From: Acidimicrobiaceae bacterium | Lineage (GTDB): Bacteria; Actinomycetota; Acidimicrobiia; Acidimicrobiales; UBA8190 | Reading direction: 5' to 3' | DNA: 6,914 nucleotides | Assembly (NCBI GenBank): GCA_003131945.1 | Contig: PKWD01000061.1 | Coordinates: 1-6,914, forward strand | In this document: one piece after another, positions 1 to 5,661 of the stretch | Position numbering within the stretch: position 1 is the first letter of the stretch | Layout: each line of letters opens with the position of its first letter | The notes under the pieces: generated by a model | What the model saw: the letters and a program-made list of their open reading frames with translations, nothing else | Told to the model about the DNA's origin: nothing | Database searches by the model: none | Position numbers and translations under genes: made by a program

Positions 1-288
1 ATGGTCGACGTGAGCTTGGGTGGTGACGACATAGGGCGTGGGGCCCGGGCACACAGTGTCGAAGACGCGCTTGTGGTGGGGGGCCTCGTAGCCCATACCG
101 GTGTTCACGATCACCCGGCCGGCATCGGTGACGAGCATGTAGGCGGCCGTGGTCCCGCCCGAGCGGTAGAGGAATTCACCGATGCGGTGGGCGGGGTCGT
201 CGTAGACGGGCGTGAGCAGCTCCTTGCCGGGCCGCTCATCGATGAGCCGGTCCACATCGTCGGCGCCCACCTCTGCTCCGTCGGTCAT
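1..288 (-). CDS. MBL-fold metallo-hydrolase, N-terminal part (C-terminus beyond the left edge)
   Basis: The first 96 codons are visible, read leftward from an ATG at 288-286. The protein has a short hydrophilic N-terminus, then beta-strand-like segments (IGEFLYRSGGTTAAYMLVT at about 37-54 and GRVIVNTGMGYEAPHH at about 57-72). It reaches a metal-site motif, TTQAHVDH, just as the window ends. This matches the start of the metallo-beta-lactamase fold, where HxHxDH binds one or two metal ions. Here the first position is Gln91, while His93, Asp95 and His96 are intact. From memory, a bacterial MBL subfamily with an INTGMG-like segment followed by TQGHxDH exists, so Gln may be normal for this branch. 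The ATG overlaps the sulfotransferase stop (ATGA), implying translational coupling. The substrate is unknown; a sulfatase-like or esterase-like hydrolase is possible, but the catalytic C-terminal ligands are not visible. Confidence 0.8.
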   Translation of the reverse strand, partial: MTDGAEVGADDVDRLIDERPGKELLTPVYDDPAHRIGEFLYRSGGTTAAYMLVTDAGRVIVNTGMGYEAPHHKRVFDTVCPGPTPYVVTTQAHVDH

Positions 289-1559
289 GTCTCCTCGATC
301 TGCACGGCCACGGCGTCGTGGTAGAAGCCGAAGGCGCGGCGCACCTCGTCGGGGGTGAGACCGAAGTCGGCCCGGAGGTCGTAGACGACTTGTCCCTCCT
401 TGTCGCGGGGATGGTCGGCGAGGTACGTCCCCATCTGTGCCCCGGCCTCGTCGGTCATGTCCAGACCGGCGGTGGCATATATGCGGGCCACGGTGGCCGC
501 CTCGTCGGCCATGAAGTCGTGGAAGAAGACGTCCTCTCGTCTGCCGGGCAGGACGAGGTACCGGTCCCGGAGTGACGCTTCGAGCAGACGGCGGATCCTG
601 TCGGTCCAGTAGGAGAGGTAGAAGTCGGGTTCCGGCGTCCGGTAGGACATGCGGGCCGCGTAGGCCATCATCGTCGCCGCCGACTGCACCACCGACACCG
701 GATCGCGGTGGGTGACGACGACGGTGGCGTCGGGGAAGGTAGCGATCAGAGGTCCCAGCTGCTCGAGGTGCTGTGGCGATTTGAGTACCCAGCGCTCGCC
801 GGGGCTCTGTCGTTGCCCGGTGTTCTGCCACTGGAGGATCTGGAGAACGCTCTTCAGATACGCATAATGAGGCGTCTGGTCGTGGTCCAGGTAGAAGTCG
901 CGCCATAGCGGTGCGCGGGCGACCCACTCGAGCTGGTAGCTCGAGAAGTCGGGCAACTGGAGCTCCAGCTCCTCGTGGATGTGGTCGGGCCGCATGGGGT
1001 GCATGGCGGCCATGTACGGCAACATCGAGTCCATGGCCTGCCAGTCGGCCTGGGCCCGTTTGTAGCGGGGATCGACGCCGTTCGATCGGGTCTCGTCGGG
1101 GTTCGGGACCGGCTCGTAGCTCTCCCACAGCGGCAGAGAGCGCAGGCGGGTGTCGGCGGCGATGAGATTGACCAGATGGGTGGTACCCGACCGGGGCAGC
1201 CCCACGACGATGATCGGCGCCACGATGTCGACATCACCGATCTCGGGGTGGCGGCTGAGCAGGTCATGGATCCGCAGGCGGTTGACGGCGTATCGGACAC
1301 AGTCCCGGAACAACGTCATCCGCCCGAGGCCGGTGCGCTCGGGATCTCTGTCGACCTCCTCGAGCCACAGCTGGAGACGGGTGCGGAAATCGTCGGGGCC
1401 GAAGTCTATGAGCCCGGCACGCTCGACGGCGGCGGACAGCACGGCCTCCACCGTGAGTTCGACCGGGTTCTGCTCGCCGTAATCGAGCGCCAGACGCTGG
1501 ACCTCGGTGAGCTCCGGCCGGCGTAGGTCGGTGATGCGGATACGCCGGCCGTCTGTCAT
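285..1559 (-). CDS. Sulfotransferase family protein (PAPS-dependent type)
   Basis: This 424-residue cytosolic protein has the two hallmark phosphosulfate-binding motifs. The 5'-phosphosulfate loop is at about 120-129 (GLPRSGTTHL), preceded by the hydrophobic strand PIIVV. The 3'-phosphate motif is at about 283-293 (THRDPVSVVQS). Between them lies WVLKSPQHL (about 257-265), typical of the bacterial PF13469-like sulfotransferases. Such enzymes move a sulfuryl group from PAPS to a hydroxyl or amine of a small molecule. Length is normal for actinobacterial members, which carry an N-terminal helical extension of about 110 residues before the loop, as here. No signal peptide or membrane segment is evident. 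The ATG at 1559-1557 overlaps the SDR stop by ATGA, and the TGA at 287-285 overlaps the next ATG, so it sits as the third gene of a coupled operon. The acceptor is unknown; the neighbouring SDR could supply a hydroxyl by reducing a ketone, but that is inference. Confidence 0.9.
   Translation of the reverse strand: MTDGRRIRITDLRRPELTEVQRLALDYGEQNPVELTVEAVLSAAVERAGLIDFGPDDFRTRLQLWLEEVDRDPERTGLGRMTLFRDCVRYAVNRLRIHDLLSRHPEIGDVDIVAPIIVVGLPRSGTTHLVNLIAADTRLRSLPLWESYEPVPNPDETRSNGVDPRYKRAQADWQAMDSMLPYMAAMHPMRPDHIHEELELQLPDFSSYQLEWVARAPLWRDFYLDHDQTPHYAYLKSVLQILQWQNTGQRQSPGERWVLKSPQHLEQLGPLIATFPDATVVVTHRDPVSVVQSAATMMAYAARMSYRTPEPDFYLSYWTDRIRRLLEASLRDRYLVLPGRREDVFFHDFMADEAATVARIYATAGLDMTDEAGAQMGTYLADHPRDKEGQVVYDLRADFGLTPDEVRRAFGFYHDAVAVQIEET
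291..296 (-). promoter_or_regulatory. Shine-Dalgarno-like GAGGAG before the MBL-fold gene
   Basis: On the minus strand GAGGAG ends two bases before the ATG at 288-286, inside the last codons of the sulfotransferase gene. The spacing is shorter than the usual 5-9 bases. The site may therefore help re-initiation at the ATGA overlap rather than act alone. It supports choosing this ATG as the start. Confidence 0.4.
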
Positions 1560-2305
1560 CCCTGCACCGAGAAACCACCGTCGACGGGAATCGTCTGCCC
1601 GGTCACGTAGCGAGCCGCCGGGCTGGCCAGGAACAGCACCACGGGCGCCACGTCGGCCGGGGTGCCGAAGCGGCGCATCGGGGTGCGCGCCATGATCGGT
1701 CGGGTGAGCTCCTCGAACGGCATCATGGGGGCGGTCATGTTGGTTTCGATGATCCCGGGCGCCACCGCGTTCACCCTGATGCCGTGACGGGCCCAGGCCA
1801 CGGCCAGCGTCTTGGTCAGCTGGACCACGCCGGCCTTGGCGGCGCCGTAGGCGGGAACGATCTCCATACCGAAAAAGCTCGACATCAAGCCCACGTTGAC
1901 AACACTGGCGCCCCCTTCGACGGTGCTCGCCTCGAGGAGCGCTCTGCAGGCCGATGCCATACGGAAGGCGGCGAAGAGGTTGACGGCCACCACCTCCTCG
2001 AACACTGCCGGGTCGTACTCGCTGCGGCCGCCGGGGAGGTTCTGACCGGCGTTGTTGACGAGCACGTCGAGCCCGGACAGGGCGCCGGCTACGGCCGCCA
2101 CGGCGTCAGGGTCGGGTAGTCGGCACGGTTGGTACTCGAAGCCGCTCAGGTCGTGCTCGTAGTCGGCCGGCGCGGAACGTGTGCCGGTGATGGTGACGTG
2201 GGCTCCGGCGGCGCGGAAGGCAGAGGCCACGCCGAGGCCGATGCCGTTGGATCCACCGGTCACGAGCACACGCGCCCCCGAGTAGTCGAACGTGGTCGCT
2301 ACCAC
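1556..2305 (-). CDS. Short-chain dehydrogenase/reductase (SDR), atypical catalytic Ser position
   Basis: This is a classical-length SDR (249 residues from the chosen start). It has the cofactor motif TGGSNGIG at about 16-23, NNAG at 84-87, the tetrad Asn at 109 (AVNLF), YGAAK with Tyr153 and Lys157, the APG turn (VNAVAPGIIET) and the C-terminal YVTGQTIPVDGGF. These indicate NAD(P)-dependent oxidation of an alcohol or reduction of a ketone. Thirteen residues before the Tyr, where catalytic Ser normally lies, the residue is Leu140 (TTG at 1888-1886) within NVGLMSSFFG; two Ser follow at 142-143. The start is GTG at 2305, chosen because GGGAGG lies four bases upstream. A GTG at 2317, adding four residues, is possible but has no visible ribosome site. 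The start overlaps the upstream oxidoreductase stop (GTGGTAG), and the TGA at 1558-1556 overlaps the sulfotransferase ATG. The substrate is not determinable; the family call is firm, activity less so. Confidence 0.9.
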   Translation of the reverse strand: MVATTFDYSGARVLVTGGSNGIGLGVASAFRAAGAHVTITGTRSAPADYEHDLSGFEYQPCRLPDPDAVAAVAGALSGLDVLVNNAGQNLPGGRSEYDPAVFEEVVAVNLFAAFRMASACRALLEASTVEGGASVVNVGLMSSFFGMEIVPAYGAAKAGVVQLTKTLAVAWARHGIRVNAVAPGIIETNMTAPMMPFEELTRPIMARTPMRRFGTPADVAPVVLFLASPAARYVTGQTIPVDGGFSVQG

Positions 2306-3309
2306 ACCGCCTCCCACCGGCCGGAGCGGGCCGATCGGTACATGGCCAGAGCGCCGCGCAGCTCGCCCAACGAGTACTCGGCCCCGGCGGCGGCGGGGGC
2401 GCCGTCGAGAACGACCTCCTCGAACTGGGAGATCTGGCGTTCGTAGCTCTGCATGTAACCGCCCTGGCCCACCACGGTGCCACCGAAGTCGGACCCGTCA
2501 TAGACCTTGACGCGCCCGAGGACATCGATGACGATCTCTCCCCGGGATCCGGTGACCTGGAACAGAGGGAGGGGGGCGGTGGGCCCCGGCGACAACACGG
2601 CGTCGAAGCTGGCGACCACCCCGGAGTCGAAGCGGCACAGGGCCCGGCACATCGACTCCCCCTCCATCGCTTCATAGGGACGGCCGGTGGCCGCCACCAC
2701 CTCGGCCAGCTCGCCCAACCACATCCGCAGTGGCCGTAGCCAGTGCGAACCGGCGTCGATGGCCACGCCTCCGCCGGCGTCGGCCACCGAGAAGCGCCAG
2801 TTGCCCTCGCCGTGGAACTGCGCCATCGGCGAGGAGCAGTGCCAGGCCCGGGCCGTGATCACCTCGCCCACCCGCCCGTCCTCGATGAGGTCCTTGGTCA
2901 GGACGACCTCGGGCCAGTGCTGGGCATTCTCGGCCACCGAGAACACGGTCGCCACCTCCAGGATGCGGTGGCACGCCTCCAGGGTGGGCGCCATGGGCTT
3001 CTCCAGCAGCACATGCTTGCCCGCCCGCAGGGCGGCGACGGCCAGATCCTCGTGGAACCGGTGCGGCACCATGATCAGGACGGCGTCGAAGGTTCCTGCC
3101 GTCAGTGCGTCGCCGAGGGAGTCGAACGCTTCGGCACCGGTCTCCTTGGCCATGGCCCGGACCCGCTCGCTGTCGACATCGACGGCGGCGGTGACATCGG
3201 TCCGGGAGGCGGCGGCGCGCAGTGCGGCCAGGTGCCACTCGGCGATGGCACCGCAGCCGACGAAAGCCAGCCGCAGGCGACGCTCGGCGTCGGGGACTGG
3301 GGCGGTCAT
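2299..3309 (-). CDS. Gfo/Idh/MocA family NAD(P)-dependent oxidoreductase
   Basis: This 336-residue protein has the two-domain layout of the family. The N-terminal Rossmann fold begins LRLAFVGCGAIAEWH (about 12-26) with the GxGxxA nucleotide motif at 18-23. The VLLEKPMAPT segment (about 100-109) carries the family EKP motif, whose Lys104 is expected to act in catalysis. The C-terminal alpha/beta domain includes GGGVAIDAGSHW (about 179-190), where Asp185 and His189 match the substrate-site DxxxH pattern. Members oxidise or reduce hydroxyl/carbonyl groups on sugars, inositols and other polyols. Length is typical and no signal peptide is seen. It is the first gene of the leftward operon and overlaps the SDR start. 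Its ATG at 3309-3307 has no clear Shine-Dalgarno; a TAGGGT element eight bases upstream would give a nearly leaderless mRNA. The precise substrate is unknown. Confidence 0.92.
   Translation of the reverse strand: MTAPVPDAERRLRLAFVGCGAIAEWHLAALRAAASRTDVTAAVDVDSERVRAMAKETGAEAFDSLGDALTAGTFDAVLIMVPHRFHEDLAVAALRAGKHVLLEKPMAPTLEACHRILEVATVFSVAENAQHWPEVVLTKDLIEDGRVGEVITARAWHCSSPMAQFHGEGNWRFSVADAGGGVAIDAGSHWLRPLRMWLGELAEVVAATGRPYEAMEGESMCRALCRFDSGVVASFDAVLSPGPTAPLPLFQVTGSRGEIVIDVLGRVKVYDGSDFGGTVVGQGGYMQSYERQISQFEEVVLDGAPAAAGAEYSLGELRGALAMYRSARSGRWEAVW
2310..2315 (-). promoter_or_regulatory. Shine-Dalgarno GGGAGG that decides the SDR start
   Basis: GGGAGG on the minus strand lies four bases before the GTG at 2305-2303, inside the end of the Gfo/Idh gene. 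No comparable site precedes the other in-frame GTG at 2317. This favours the shorter SDR. Confidence 0.5.
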
Positions 3310-3333
3310 CGAGCGCTACCCTACGTGCGCGCT
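3310..3333. promoter_or_regulatory. Compact divergent promoter/operator region
   Basis: The 24-base gap between the oppositely directed Gfo/Idh and VOC starts contains TACCCTA at 3317-3323. Read rightward this gives TACCCT, and read leftward TAGGGT; both fit the TANNNT -10 pattern common in actinobacteria. Each lies 8-11 bases from its start codon, which would make both transcripts leaderless or nearly so and agrees with the absence of Shine-Dalgarno sites. Five-base inverted arms AGCGC (3312-3316) and GCGCT (3329-3333) flank the core and could form an operator. No regulator gene lies in the window. The promoter and operator calls are inference from short motifs. Confidence 0.35.
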
Positions 3334-3873
3334 ATGGAACCTGCACGACCACCGATCATCCTCCCCGGCTCCATCCGGCAGAACGGCTACGTCGTGCGCG
3401 ATCTCGATCGCGCCATCGACGCGTGGCTGGGCACCGGCGTCGGCCCGTGGCTCCTTCTTCCCCATCTCACACAGGCGGGGACGGTGTACCGGGGCCAACC
3501 GACGGAACCGGTGGTCTCCATCGCCTTCGCCAACTCAGGCGACCTGCAGGTCGAGCTCATCGTCCAGGAGGACGACTCGCCCAGCATCTACCGGGAGTTC
3601 CTCGACGCCGGTGGGGAAGGATTCCACCACCTGGCCTGGTGGGCGGAGGACTTCGATGGCGTGGCCCGTGCCGCCGCCGAAGCCGGTTGGCCGGTCGTCC
3701 ACGCCGGCAACGCCGGCGGGATGGCGCAGTTCGCCTACTACGACCAGGGTGGCGTCACGAGCACGGTCATCGAGCTCATGGAGCTGAACGACGCCACCCA
3801 TTGGCTGGCCGCCACCGTGCGGGAGGCGGCCGATACCTGGGACGGTTCCGATCCGGTCCGCAACCTCGTCTGA
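3334..3873 (+). CDS. VOC family (glyoxalase/bleomycin-resistance fold) protein
   Basis: This 179-residue protein shows paired beta-alpha-beta-beta-beta modules. The first starts with IRQNGYVVRDLDRAIDAW (about 14-31) and the second with GFHHLAWWAEDFDGV (about 96-110). Compared with methylmalonyl-CoA epimerase and glyoxalase relatives, likely metal-site positions are Gln16 (His in the epimerase), Glu74 or Gln72 in LQVELIV, His98 or His99, and Glu147 in STVIELMEL. VOC proteins bind a divalent metal and act as epimerases, lyases, dioxygenases or binding proteins; which one is not clear here. The ATG at 3334 is preferred by family homology at QNGYVV. A GTG at 3325 in the same frame would add three residues. 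Neither has a Shine-Dalgarno site, consistent with near-leaderless initiation from TACCCT. The open frame extends far upstream across the Gfo/Idh gene, but that part is antisense shadow. It leads a likely operon with patatin 29 bases downstream. Confidence 0.87.
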   Translation: MEPARPPIILPGSIRQNGYVVRDLDRAIDAWLGTGVGPWLLLPHLTQAGTVYRGQPTEPVVSIAFANSGDLQVELIVQEDDSPSIYREFLDAGGEGFHHLAWWAEDFDGVARAAAEAGWPVVHAGNAGGMAQFAYYDQGGVTSTVIELMELNDATHWLAATVREAADTWDGSDPVRNLV

Positions 3874-3890
3874 GCCCTCGCCATCGAGAA

Positions 3891-3896
3891 AGGTGA
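3891..3896 (+). promoter_or_regulatory. Ribosome binding site AGGTGA of the patatin gene
   Basis: AGGTGA matches six bases of the anti-Shine-Dalgarno complement (AGGAGGTGA) and ends six bases before the ATG at 3903. It is the clearest ribosome site in the window and fixes the patatin start. Confidence 0.65.
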
Positions 3897-3902
3897 AAGT
3901 CC

Positions 3903-5189
3903 ATGGACGATGAAATGGATGCGTTTGATCAGATCACGTTGGACGCCGGCAACGCCCGGGGTTACAAGCGCCCGGACGCTCTCCAGGAGCGCTTTGCCGC
4001 CGCGGCGCAGACTCTGCTGCGCAGTGACCCGTGGACGAACGCCGACGGAAGTACAGTACCGGGCGCTCCCGAGCTCCGGTGCGACCTGGCCCTCGAAGGT
4101 GGCGGGGTCAAGGGCATCGGTCTCGTCGGCGCAGTGCTCGTTCTCGAAGAGGCCGGTTACCAGATCAAGCGCATCGCCGGCACGAGCGCCGGGGCCATCG
4201 CCGCCTCGTTGATCGCCGCCCTGGTGCAACACGGCGATCCGATGGCCACGCTGAAGAAAGATCTCGACACGCTGCAGTTCAAGAAGTTCATGCCGGAAGG
4301 AAGACTACGGCGCTTCATCGAGCTTGTCGGCCGCCGCCCCGGCGCGTATCTGGCCGACGTGGCCATTCTCACGACCAGGATGGGCCTCTACCCGGGCACG
4401 TATCTCGAGCAGTGGCTCGGTCCGATTCTCCAGGGCCTCGGGGTGCACACATTCAGCGACCTGAAGATCACCCCGGCGCAGGACCCGGGAATGAGTCTTC
4501 CCCCCGAGCGCCGGTACCGTCTGGTCGTCCACGTCTCCGACATCACCAGAGGGGAGCTCGTGCGGCTGCCGTGGGACTACGACTACTACGGCGAGAACCG
4601 CGACGAGAAGAGCGTCGTCGACGCCGTCCGGGCCTCGATGTCGATCCCGTTCTTCTTTCAACCGGTGACGTTCACGTCCAAGAAGGCCGATGTGCCGACG
4701 CCGGCTCCCGGCGGTGACACCACCACGGAGCACTATGACCCCGGCACGGTCACCTGGGTCGACGGTGGGATGCTCCAGAACTTTCCCATCCACGCTTTCG
4801 ACCGCATCGACGGTGGGAAACCGCGGTGGCCGACGATCGGCATCAAGTTGTCGAAGCTGCCGGAGTCCTATCCCGCCACCAAGGCCTGTTCGAGCACAGT
4901 GGGCGTCGGCACGCATTGCTTCACCACCATGATGAACGAGTGGGACCGCTACGACATCGAAGAGACGACGGCGGCCCGGACCATCTTCGTCGACAATGCG
5001 GGGATCACGGCCACCCAGTTCGACCTCACCCAGACGCAGCAAGACGAGCTCTTCTTGAACGGCGTCAAAGCGGCCACCCGGTTCGTCATCGATATGGCCG
5101 CCAACGGACATGTCCCGCGCGATCCCAACGAAGGCGCCGCCTTCGTTGCTGTCCGGAAGCAGCTCACGACGGCGGCGGGGCGTCACTGA
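3903..5189 (+). CDS. Patatin-like phospholipase / lipid acyl hydrolase
   Basis: This 428-residue protein has the full patatin catalytic set. The oxyanion-hole motif GGGVKG is at 66-71 (in DLALEGGGVKGIGLVGA), the nucleophile elbow GTSAG at 93-97 with Ser95, and the catalytic-dyad Asp287 in the DGG motif at 287-289 (VTWVDGGMLQNFP). The SMSIPFFF segment (about 245-252) is also typical of the family. Such enzymes use a Ser-Asp dyad to release fatty acids from phospholipids or other acyl esters. No signal peptide or transmembrane stretch is seen, so it is probably cytosolic or membrane-peripheral. A polar extension of about 60 residues precedes the catalytic domain and about 135 residues follow the DGG. 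Third-position AT use at the start looks somewhat higher than in the neighbours (by eye), a weak hint of separate origin. Nothing nearby encodes a nucleotide cyclase, so a CBASS effector role is not supported. GNAT follows in the same frame after one TGA. Confidence 0.92.
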   Translation: MDDEMDAFDQITLDAGNARGYKRPDALQERFAAAAQTLLRSDPWTNADGSTVPGAPELRCDLALEGGGVKGIGLVGAVLVLEEAGYQIKRIAGTSAGAIAASLIAALVQHGDPMATLKKDLDTLQFKKFMPEGRLRRFIELVGRRPGAYLADVAILTTRMGLYPGTYLEQWLGPILQGLGVHTFSDLKITPAQDPGMSLPPERRYRLVVHVSDITRGELVRLPWDYDYYGENRDEKSVVDAVRASMSIPFFFQPVTFTSKKADVPTPAPGGDTTTEHYDPGTVTWVDGGMLQNFPIHAFDRIDGGKPRWPTIGIKLSKLPESYPATKACSSTVGVGTHCFTTMMNEWDRYDIEETTAARTIFVDNAGITATQFDLTQTQQDELFLNGVKAATRFVIDMAANGHVPRDPNEGAAFVAVRKQLTTAAGRH

Positions 5190-5204
5190 GCTGGCCGTCA
5201 CCGA
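5175..5204 (+). repeat. 15-base imperfect tandem repeat across the patatin stop codon
   Basis: Copy 1 (GCGGGGCGTCACTGA, 5175-5189) and copy 2 (GCTGGCCGTCACCGA, 5190-5204) agree at 12 of 15 bases. In the patatin frame copy 1 reads Ala-Gly-Arg-His-stop and copy 2 Ala-Gly-Arg-His-Arg. Two of the differences are at third codon positions and the third converts TGA to CGA. It may be a small duplication or chance similarity in GC-rich DNA. Confidence 0.4.
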
Positions 5205-5222
5205 GCAGACGATTGGATATTC

Positions 5223-5651
5223 ATGTGTCTCGTCGATCTTGATCCCGGCGACCCGCGCTTCCAAGAAGACGCGGTCCCGGTTCTGAGTGAATTACGACCG
5301 CACCTCTCGGCCCGGTCGGCGGCCCAGGTGTACGAAGAGGGCTACGGCCAGGGGCTGCGATTCAGTGCCGTCTACCTCGATGGCCGCTGTGTCGGCGTGG
5401 CCGGATGGCGGATCGTGGCCACAATGATGGCCAGGCGGAAGCTCCACGTCGACGACCTGGTCACGACCGAGCGTTGCCGCAGCCGCGGCGTGGGGAGTTT
5501 CCTCCTCGCCGCCCTCATGGAACGGGCCAAGGAATCAGGTTGTGCCGTGCTCGATCTCGACTCGGGAAGCCAGCGGGTCGAGGCCCATCGGTTCTATGAG
5601 CGGGAAGGCTTCGAGAAGACGGCCTTTCATTTCGCCCAACTGATCGACTGA
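5223..5651 (+). CDS. GNAT family N-acetyltransferase
   Basis: This 142-residue single-domain protein fits the Gcn5-related acetyltransferase fold. The acetyl-CoA pyrophosphate loop R/QxxGxG is RSRGVG at 86-91, preceded by the strand LHVDDLVTTE (about 74-83) and followed by the helix SFLLAALMERAKESG. The C-terminal motif AHRFYEREGFEKT (121-133) is the usual motif B signature. It would transfer an acetyl group from acetyl-CoA to an amine of a small molecule or protein; the acceptor is not identifiable. The ATG at 5223 is the only usual start codon between the patatin TGA and the fold, but it has no clear Shine-Dalgarno. It lies 33 bases after, and in the same frame as, the patatin gene, so re-initiation or low-level readthrough is possible. 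Its stop is ten bases from that of the convergent monooxygenase gene, and no terminator hairpin is visible there. Confidence 0.9.
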   Translation: MCLVDLDPGDPRFQEDAVPVLSELRPHLSARSAAQVYEEGYGQGLRFSAVYLDGRCVGVAGWRIVATMMARRKLHVDDLVTTERCRSRGVGSFLLAALMERAKESGCAVLDLDSGSQRVEAHRFYEREGFEKTAFHFAQLID

Positions 5652-5661
5652 CGACCGGTGC

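Noticed and set aside
1..324. Rightward open frame from base 1
   Set aside because: The leftward reading gives a clear MBL-fold protein with an ATGA junction to the sulfotransferase; the rightward frame lacks domain features and a plausible start context.
2743..3333. Long rightward open frame running into the VOC gene, about 197 codons
   Set aside because: It is antisense to the well-supported Gfo/Idh gene, and family homology of the VOC protein begins only after the ATG at 3334. It is an open frame caused by high GC.
3657..3720. GCCGCCG / GCCGG repeats within the VOC gene
   Set aside because: They follow from Ala/Gly codons in a GC-rich coding region, with no regular period.
3903..5189. 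Patatin as a CBASS-type antiphage effector
   Set aside because: No cyclic-nucleotide synthase, ubiquitin-like or HORMA-type partner gene is present; the neighbours are metabolic enzymes.
4305..5264. Leftward open frame of 319 codons opposite the patatin gene
   Set aside because: The patatin strand carries all catalytic motifs; the opposite translation is Arg/Gly/Asp-rich with no recognisable domain, as expected of a GC-rich shadow.
5652..5661. Bidirectional terminator between the convergent GNAT and monooxygenase genes
   Set aside because: The 10-base gap and its flanks have no stem of useful length and no T-run; only the short palindrome ACCGGT is present.
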